Positions 55,851 through 64,000 of a stretch of 64,000 nucleotides of DNA are shown here, piece by piece. Each line of letters opens with the position of its first letter. Positions within the stretch are counted from its first letter, which is position 1. Under the pieces are notes generated by a model. The model worked only from the letters and a program-made list of their open reading frames with translations, was not told the DNA's origin and made no database searches. A program made the translations under genes and the position numbers. Origin of the DNA: Certhia americana (lineage: Eukaryota; Chordata; Aves; Passeriformes; Certhiidae); contig CM031873.1 in assembly GCA_018697195.1 (NCBI GenBank), positions 1,302,596-1,366,595 on the forward strand. The letters are read 5' to 3'.

Positions 55851-58800
55851 TGATATGACACACTGTCCAGCCACTCTGTCCCCAGCCTGTAACCCTGCAG
55901 GGGTTATTGTGACCAAAATTCAGGACCTGGTGCTTCCCAGGGAATGATTCTGTGAACAATTCTCATGCAGAGCACCTCATGTGGGGCAGCAGGGAGCAGA
56001 AAAGTTCAGGACTGAGAAAGGAAATGTCTTCACCTTTCAACTCCTGGAAGGGATCAAACTGCAATTCAGGGAGCCTAAGGGGCTCCCACTGTCCAGCAGT
56101 TCACATTCTATGGGATACCTGTGCTTCCCATGTACGTTGTGTGCTCATTATTTATTATTTTTTAAATTTATAAACTACCTCAGGGAGCTTATGTAAGCTG
56201 CACCTGACACATATGGGAGGCGTTTCTGGGTCATGCTCTGTTATGTCTCAGAGCTCAAGCCAACCCCCAATAATTGATGCAGCTCAAAGAGAACATTTTC
56301 CTGAGGCACTTAATTTGATAATTATCCACCATGGGGTTCCTCAGCTGTTCCTGGTCCCTGTTTGGACAGGAAGCCAAGCTGGAGGAAGTCCTGTTGGAAT
56401 CAGGTCCAGGGATTTCAGATAATGGAGCTTTTACATGATTACCTTTGGTCAAGAAAAACATGTTCCTGTTTGCCACCATGTCCCTTTCCAGGTTGTCCTG
56501 ACTCAGATTTTGCTTCCTCTCAGAGGGGGATTTGGCTTAGACCATGTCCCAACACCTCATCCCTCATTTCCTGCACACCAAAATACCAAACTTCTGAGCG
56601 GTTCTTGTTTTACTGGGGTTCTTTCCTTTCTGAGGAGGTGGAAGGGAACTCAAGGGTGAGGATCTTTGATTTTGCACATCAGTTTCCCCCCTTGTCACCC
56701 AACACTGGAGTGACCTGACCATGGATAACCCCAGGAGATCCATAGTGGTGGAAACTCAGGGATTTCACTTCCACCACGGACTGTGATGATGGACTGGTCA
56801 TTATGGAAACCCTTCCAGCCTCCTTCCTTCACCTTCTGGCAGGGATTGACACAATCTGCTGGCTGTGGGAGAGAGAGTCAGAACTCCAAGAAAATAAAGG
56901 AACCTCAAATTCCTGTGACAGCTCCACTCCCAGCCCACATCCAGCCTCATTTCATGAGGAAAACTTCTCCTCATCTCAAAGAGATTCTCAAATCTTCTGG
57001 ATTAATGCAAATTCTGTGAGGGCAGTGAATATTCAACTGCCCCCAAAAACGAAAGAGGGAAGCACAACAAAATTTCAGGCTGAATATTACGCAACACTTC
57101 CTATTAATTAAAATAGACTTCAAGAATCTGAGCAGAGATCACACTCAGGGGTGGGAGATGGAGATGAATGAATATTCAGCACGTCCTTTTCCTGGGATTC
57201 TAAGCTCACTGAGCTGTGGAATACTCTGGCTCTCTGCTGGCCAGGATGGTCTGAATTAGAAATAAATAATGAGCTTCATAGAGTGTCATTATTGCTAAAA
57301 CATATCTTCTCTCTTAAAGTGCTTTGTTGCAGCAAAACAGGCTCCAGAATCACTTGATTACTGGTCTGCAGAATATTCTGCATTTTGTTTAGTTCATTGC
57401 CCACATTCTTATTTTTCTGTTGAGGTACCTTAGCCACTGATTTTGGAAATGAAGGGGCTTTTCAATGAATTAATTGGTCACGATCTAGGGAGGTGTCTGG
57501 CAAATTCAAGGCTCTCTGTTAATGGTAGGATTTACTCAAGAACACTCTGGATTGTGTTAAAACAGCTGCTTCAGCACCAGGCTGCAAAAAGACCCCAAAA
57601 CAGCAGAAATCATCAAATCCTCATGACCAGGAAGTCAAAGGGGTTTGAGCACAGGGTTTGAAGCCACCCTGAGCACACCTGTGACTCACAGGTACCCTCA
57701 GCTTTGTGTCTTCTGGTGTACATTTGCATTGCTATTACCACCAACGTGGATGTTTTATTTATCCTTTTACTTTTTTGCTTGTTCCCCACATGAATTATAA
57801 TTATTCTTCCCCACACCTGTTACTGAGTCTGTTGTGAAATCCAATTATGCAAGGTCTGGGATGGATCCTGTAGTGAGGAACCTCTTCTGTTCCAATTTCT
57901 TCTTCAGCCCATATTAATAACTATTTAGAAAATAGGAATTCTGTGTCACAGCAGGTCATGCCTTCCCCAATTACACTGGCGTGTAGGCGTGAGGTCCAGT
58001 TTACCATTTTCAGTTGTTCAGCTCTTAGAAAGTCATGAAATATTCAGAATTTCCTTGATGTTGCTGTAGGTTTTTTGGATGCTCACATATGCCCTGCAGC
58101 TCCCATGACCCATGGCTGTAAATTCCCTGCAAGGACCCAGTAGGAAATATCCTTGGACTGAGAGGATTTAAGCAAAACCTTTTTTGGTTGAAAGGGTTAT
58201 AAATCTGGGGGTGTGAAACATTGACCAGAGCACTCCCAGTCCCCTGGGCTGTGTCAAGCAGCACAGGTGAGACCCTGGCTAAGCATTAAAGCTGCTCTTG
58301 AGCTGGACACTCCTTGTAGGACAGAGATGTGAGGTCTCAAATTCCTCCCTACACCACCACAGCCTGTTGGCCTGTGGTCCCACTGGACAGGTGACAGTGA
58401 AGTGTGACTCCGAATAAAAGAATTAATTGGTCGTATTTTACATATTTTACATATTTTCCTTTTTCTTCCACACCACCAGGCCAGGTCTCAGATCAGCGCA
58501 AGGCCCTGGTGCTGAATTCCCATCCACATCCATCAGGACAGACAGAGTTAATTCCAGTGCAGCCACAGGGCACTGAGGCACCATCAGTACATTGCTCTAA
58601 CTCCTGTGCAAACACATTCCTCTCACTGCACTTACAGAACTGCATTTTCTCTGGAACTTCTGGGCAAAGTACCTGGCTCGAGATGTTTGACCTTGGCCAA
58701 CTCTTGGCTTTGAAAATCTGTCTACCCCCAGTGTTTTGACAAGTTAGCTCTATCAGTATAATTAGCATTCCAGGGGTGATGCAGGGTCCCTCTCTTGCTG

Positions 58801-59479
58801 TGAAAGGTTCTGACTTTCTCCACAGTGAATTAATCCCTTTATTCCCAGGTTTGAACTTGCTCATTCTGTGGAATGACCCCAGATCTCTTCAGGGGGTTTC
58901 ATTAAGCACACACAGCTCCTCCTTGGAAAAAAAATTGCTCTTCCCATGGTGAACAGTCCTCAGACGTTGCAGCTTTGTCTGAGCAGTTTGTGGTGGCCCC
59001 AGGGAGCAGAGTCCAGTGACAGAGATCTAGCTCAGAGGAGCAGGAGTGGCCCAGCAGTCACTGCAGGGAGGGACCCTGTGGTCACAGCTGCTCCAAGATG
59101 CACATCCATCCCCCAAATTTGACTCCCACTCCAAGGCTCCAAAGGCAAAGACATCTTGAAAGCATTTGTGAGCTGGTTAAGATCAAAGGAATCTGGTTGC
59201 ATAAAGTTGGAATATTAAACTGGAATGAAAGGAAGCTGGCATTGCGAATGGAGGGAAATGTAAATTCACAATGAGGAGCAATTTTCCCCAATGGACACAA
59301 TCTCATCGACCTCAGCCTCTCAATGAGCTGGCAAAGTCTGTTCTCACCCTGTGCATAAAAAGGAGTGAGGCTGGGCTGAGTTTCTGGTTTCCTTCGAATT
59401 ATCTTTCAGGATACAAGGTTGTTCTGCCCCTGGACTCACCACTGGGGAGGTCACCTCTCGAGTGCTGTGTCTATCTCTG
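55851..59479. other. long unique stretch, no gene seen
   Basis: About 3.6 kb without a recognised repeat or gene, the longest such stretch in the window. 57060-57440 is AT-rich and repeat-free ('cctattaattaaaatag', 'gtcattattgctaaaac', 'ttacagcaaaac'-like text) and is a candidate conserved element. All frames are short. Confidence 0.4.
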
Positions 59480-59955
59480 ACCCCTCAGTTTCGGAAGGAC
59501 CTGTAGGGGCTGGAGAGGGGCTGTGGACACAAACCCTGTGAGGAAGGGCTGAGGGAGCTGGGGGTGCTCAGCCTGGAGCAAAGGAGACTCCGTGCTGAGC
59601 TCAGCACTCTCTGCAGCTCCCTGACAGGGGCTGTGCTCAGCAGGGTTGGGCTCTCTCTGCAGGCAGCACTGACACAACCAGAGGGCACAGGCTCAAGAGA
59701 AATACAGGCTGGAGAGCAGGGAAAAGTTTTTCACAGAAAGAGTGATCAAGTGCTGGAATGTTCTGCCCAGGGAGGTGGTGGAGTCCCCATCCCTGGATGT
59801 GTTTCAAACCAGCCTGGATGTGGCACTGGGTGCCAGGGGCTGGATGAGGTGTTGGGGCTGGGCTGGACTCGATGAGTTTGGAGGGCTCTTCCAACCTGGG
59901 GACTCTGGGGTTCTGTGAATTCTGTGAATTCTGAGAATTCTGAGAATTCTATGAA
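59480..59955 (+). mobile_element. CR1 LINE fragment with extended tail repeat
   Basis: 'aaggacctgtaggggctggagagggg', 'gggtgctcagcctggagcaaaggagactc', 'gaatgttctgcccagggaggtggtggagtcccc' and 'ggctggactcgatgag..ttccaacc'. The tail has four to five GAATTCTG(T/A) repeats to about 59955, the classic CR1 octamer-like tail. It belongs to a different CR1 subtype from most copies here ('ggtggagtccccatccctgg'). Confidence 0.92.
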
Positions 59956-60717
59956 TCTTGGGGATCCAGCTCCACTTTCCACAGTAGGAACTTTTATCCC
60001 CTTTTATCCTCATTTTGTGGCAAGGAAGGGAGTGGCACAAACCAGTCCTTGGAGCTTTGGGGAGAGCACTCTCAGTGATGGGCTGGCCCTTGGCATCCAC
60101 AAAAGATGCTTTTTCGTTTTTCTTGCGTCATTGCAAGTGATGGCATGTGTGTTCCTCCTCCTAAACCCACGCGGGCAGCACCATTGGCTGCTTCTTCTCA
60201 AGAAATTTGTTTTGATTGACATTGATCGAAACGTTGACAGGATTGCCACCCACAGTGTTGTCCATCAAGTTATTTTCTCCAGATATTAATGATAGACTTG
60301 ATCTTATAGCTCTCACCAATTAGCAAGCCCCAAAGTTAAATGCAGTGGCCTGTTATTTCCCAAAGTTTTGTCTTTCTCTTTCTTAGTTGGCTCTCACTTG
60401 AGCTGATGCCAGGAAGTCCAGGATTCAGCTTTTCCTTTCCATTGTAGGAGGTAATTTCCATGTTTGGGGGATCATTTCCCCCTTCTCATCAGCAATAGCT
60501 TCCCTCTTCCTTAACTCCAGGTTATTTAATGTGGATCTTAGACCTGCCCAAAGGTTCTTTTCAAATGTGACACACCAAAATACCCTTTTAATCCATGTTA
60601 AGAATGCATAGTCTTAGTAAATATTTTTTTTTATTTTTTTTGTAAATGAATATTTCAATGAAAGCAATTTTTGCAGTGCAAAATAGTTCATACTAAAATG
60701 TTCAACCAGTTTAGAGG
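59956..60717. other. unique sequence; candidate conserved block 60110-60420
   Basis: No gene called. 60110-60420 is repeat-free and retains CpGs in AT-rich context ('gacattgatcgaaacgttgac'), with 'ccattggctgc' (CCAAT reverse) and 'tattaatgatagac'. It could be a conserved element or a small exon. The peptide across 60200-60289 has no recognised family. Confidence 0.38.
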
Positions 60718-60830
60718 GTCAGGTTGGACGGGGCTTGGAGCACCCTGGGACAGTGGAAGTTGTCCCTGCCCATGGCAGGGGTGGCACTGGAAAGTCCCTC
60801 CTAACCCAAACCTCGTGTGATTCTGTAGGT
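60718..60830 (+). mobile_element. CR1 LINE 3' tail fragment
   Basis: 'gtcaggttggacggggcttgg', 'gttgtccctgcccatggcaggggtggcactgg' and 'cctaacccaaacctcgtgtgattctg'. Confidence 0.9.
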
Positions 60831-61475
60831 TTGTGGTTTAGGGAAGCAAAGGAACATGAGAGATGGAGAGTGGAAAGATTTATGATGAGGGGATAACCTG
60901 GAGGGTGACGTTATTGGGACTGCAAAGCAACAAGGAGGCCAAGAAAATCATTAAAATTCTCCATTTCCCTGCCTAGTTTATACAGATTTGCATTTTTGCT
61001 CTCTCATTTTCCCTCCTCTAACCCAGAGGACAACCCAGGATCTGTCATTTCCCAGAGACTGGAAGCTCCTTTATTCCCCAAGATATTTTCCATCAGCCAG
61101 GCTGCAGAACCACGGGAATCTTGGGTCGGGATGAGCCTTGCTGGGTAACACAGAGTGTTTTCCTGGCTCTAACTCATTCATTTGAGAGGACAGAGATGTG
61201 GCAGGGCAGAAGAGCAGCCCTGTCTTTTGGGGGCTGTAGAGCTGGGTTTGGATGTCACCCTCAGCCTGCAGGTGACATCACTGAGGAACAGCAGACAGGG
61301 CACAGGGACACGATGACCTAAGGGCTGTTTATATGGAATTTGCAGACATGAGTCACTGCCCCAGAGCCACAGCCACCTTCAGGAGGGGAAAATGGTCTCA
61401 GTGAAGTGAGGGGGATGCCACAGAGATTGGTGCCAGCACAGTCTGGGGACGTCCCTCAAATGTGAGGGACCTCAG
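60831..61475. other. unique sequence, no gene seen
   Basis: Mixed unique DNA. Nothing is recognised. Confidence 0.4.
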
Positions 61476-62235
61476 TGTCCAGGTGTGAACACCAGGTGTG
61501 TGTTAAGGAAGGCAGGAGCCTCCTTGGAATGGAGAATGCAAACCCCCTCCCTCACAATCATTATAATTTTGAAATTAAGGGGATCTCAGGCAAAGATATG
61601 GGAACAGGAATAACAGTTCTTTTTGAAGAAATAAAATTAAAATGAAGTAATGCAAAAAACAAAACCCCACTGACAGAGTCAGGCTCCCAGCTGTCCCCTG
61701 TGGGTCAGGGGTTGGTGGCAGTGCCATCCCATGATGGCTGCAGCCCTCCTGCAGTGGCAGATGTGGCTCTGCTGGAGCAGGGATCCTGGAGAAAGGGGAG
61801 AGTTTTCCTCTGAAGTTCCAGTGGTGATGGATGGGCCTGGTTTTCCTCTGGGAATCCAGTGGCAAAGGCTCCTTGATGTTCCAAACCCCTGATTGTATCC
61901 AGGTAGGAATGTTTGGTGTTCCCAATCTCAAATTTTTATCCAGGTAGGAATGTTTGGTGTTCCCAACCCCAGATTTTTATCCAGGTAGGAATGTTTGGCT
62001 CCTGCCCTGGCTGCAGCATCTCCCAATGTGCTGATGGAATTTTCTCAGTGCCACTCCCTGGCCCATGAGCAGAAGATCTGTGCCTGGAGGGAGGATGGAT
62101 TGTGAGGAGATCAGAAAACTGCCCCAGCTGGTTTTTAACAGCTGGGCCATGAACAGAGGGTTACCCCACCCCAGTTCCAACATCTGGTGACAGAATCCAC
62201 ACTGCTGTGTACAGCTCGCACTGCAACCCAAGACA
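61476..62235 (-). mobile_element. solo LTR, family F (copy F2) with 5-bp TSD
   Basis: A 760-bp element collinear with F1 (36626-37406). The ends are TGTCCAGG and CCAAGACA. Flanks CTCAG (61471-61475) and CCCAG (62236-62240) form a 5-bp TSD with one mismatch. It carries three units of the 40-bp internal tandem (about 61890-61990) against four in F1. No internal viral genes. ERVL-like is the best guess from TSD size. Confidence 0.87.
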
Positions 62236-64000
62236 CCCAGCTGGATATTCAGTCACATCAGCAGCTGTTTGCTTTGACCTTCCAAGGTCCAACCCTCACC
62301 TGGATGCAGATTAAACTGAAAATGTGGCTCAGAATGGCTCAAGTGTCTGTGCCATGAACGTGGCTCTGTGGTGACCTGGGGTCAGTGCTGTCAGAGAGCA
62401 GAGAGGTTGTGTAAGTGAAATGTTTGAGACACAGGCGAGTAATGATGCTCAGGATAAAAAAAAAAAAAAAAAAAACCAACAAAAGACATTTCCTGCCTGT
62501 AATCCCTCAGTTTATTGGTTTGAAGTGACAGTATCTACTAAATAGAGCAGGGAAACGAGGCAATTTTTCCAGGAGTGATCCCACATTTATAAGCACCATA
62601 AAACTTTAGCCTCATTCCCACCAAGTGTTTTAAGAACCTTTGGAGTTTTCTCCACTGGGGCTTCAGGCCAAGCACAAGAATTAAGGAAGATTTGAGCTAA
62701 TCCTGCTGAGATTGACATTCACTTTGTGCTTTCCTTATGCTGTTTTTTTTTTTTTCCTGGCGTGGCAGAAAATGACCCAGGGGCAGCTAAAATGAGAGCT
62801 TAAATCAGGGAACTCTCCACTGATCTGAGGAGGAGGGGTTTGAGGAGATCCCTTCCAGGTTCTCCCAAGGCAAGGTTATCTCATCCGACTTATCTTAAGG
62901 CTTTTGGTCCCCTCTGCTCTGGAAAAAGCCACCTGGCACACGAACATCCACTATCCTGTCTCTTTTACTAAAACCCTCTGATTATTCCCCTCCATCTGCT
63001 GCAGCCTCAGTGTGTCCCTGTGGGCACTGAGGGGACTCCCAGTGACTTTGTCGTGATCCCATAAAAACCCAGGACACGCTGCAATGCTCAGTGCTCATTT
63101 CTGTGTGAGTCCTGCCTCAGAAAGGTTTGGGGACTATCTGAAGTGTTTGAGATTTCTTCCCAAGCCAGTGTTTATCCTACCACAAGACAACAGCAATCCT
63201 GTTGTTGTCAGGGTTTATGTCTTGCAGGACCTCAAAACAAGAAAAAGACACCAACATGGGGTTGGTTTTTGGTTGGGTTATTTTTGGGGATTTTTTTTCC
63301 ATTATATAAGCTTCAGAAGTTGTCCAAGTTAGCTTTAACTTCATGGAAAAGTTTGCACGTTTGCAAAGTGTGACCACACCTCCCAGGAGAAAATCCAGTC
63401 CTTTTTAGAGCAGGAGGATGAAAGACAGGCTGGCACCGAGCTCAGGGAGCAATGACTGACAACAGCAAAGTGCCTGCAGGTATTTATTTGAACTGCTGGA
63501 TTAAAATTCTCCGGCTGTACCCATGACAACACTTCTCCTTAGTTTTCCAGGTGTTCTTGCTACCTGCCTTTTATCAGCTGAAGTTACAGGAAAGCAGTTT
63601 TAAGAATTTGAGTTATGAGTATTGGACAGGAAACTAAACAAGGAACAGTGTTTGAACAGACATCAAAATCCATTGCTGAGCTCGAGGTACCCCAATGCTG
63701 ACAAAAAGTAGTTTCATTTGCAGTTTTGAAGTGGTGCAGCAGGAGATGTGTGCAAACAACCCCAATGAGATAACACAGCTCTGCTCTGAATTTAAACCAA
63801 CCAGTCATGAAGGAAGAGAAAATTCTGAATATAAGAGCTGAATAATTTCTTGATTTGAGAAAATTTGCCTTTATTCCACAAAGAAATCAGGGATTCAGAC
63901 AGCACAGGATATACTGAATATAAAGAGAGCACACACATATCAGGTGAGCTGAGATGGGATGACAGATCTAATAAAGAGTTCCTTTAATAGCTGAGCCCAG
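62236..64000. other. unique sequence, no gene seen
   Basis: Mixed unique DNA with an A20 run at 62456-62475 and a T-rich run near 62743-62755. Only short frames are open. The window ends in the same kind of sequence. Confidence 0.4.

Overview
The window reads as non-coding vertebrate DNA, almost certainly from a bird and probably a songbird. At least twenty fragments match the 3' portion of CR1 LINEs, the dominant avian retroposon. They end in the diagnostic ATTCTGTG-like tails and lie on both strands. Between them are solo-LTR-like elements of several families, some with clean target-site duplications (TSDs). The bird assignment rests on CR1. The songbird assignment is an inference from remembered LTR families and could not be searched.

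I find no protein-coding gene, tRNA, rRNA or CRISPR array that I can support. The long open frames all fall on low-complexity pyrimidine arrays, tandem minisatellites or GC-rich repeat sequence. None shows a recognisable domain, and no reverse-transcriptase, gag or LINE endonuclease motif is visible. The window is best read as intergenic or large-intron sequence whose content is repeats plus unique stretches that may hold regulatory elements.

Layout. 1-2440: unique flank, then a 2.2-kb array of TTCCC and TTCCCAAAC units. 2.4-10.3 kb: unique DNA with CR1 fragments and the first family-A LTR. 10.3-12.3 kb: a 60-bp minisatellite and a CR1-derived minisatellite cut by a 10-N gap. 13.4-14.2 kb: two converging CR1 fragments. 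15.39-16.73 kb: a seven-unit array with a 775-bp higher-order period. 20.4-21.3 kb: a CpG-rich segment with a (CCT)n tract. 22-31 kb: LTR A, 24-bp minisatellites and a long CTTT/CCTT tract. 31-38 kb: LTRs of families B, D, F and E and a second 10-N gap. 40.7-43.2 kb: a 28-bp minisatellite and a second LTR B. 45-54 kb: (GAA)n-bearing LTRs of family C, two more A copies, CR1s, and an LTR inserted into a CR1. 55-64 kb: AT-rich and C-rich tandem DNA, a long unique stretch, a CR1 and a second complete LTR F.

The most informative structures are the higher-order repeat at 15.4-16.7 kb, the solo LTRs with TSDs (4, 5 or 6 bp depending on family), the LTR nested in CR1 at 53.3-54.1 kb, GAA expansion at the same position in two LTR copies, and a gap with identical 47-bp flanks that is probably an assembly artefact. 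I saw no evidence for a new protein-based system.
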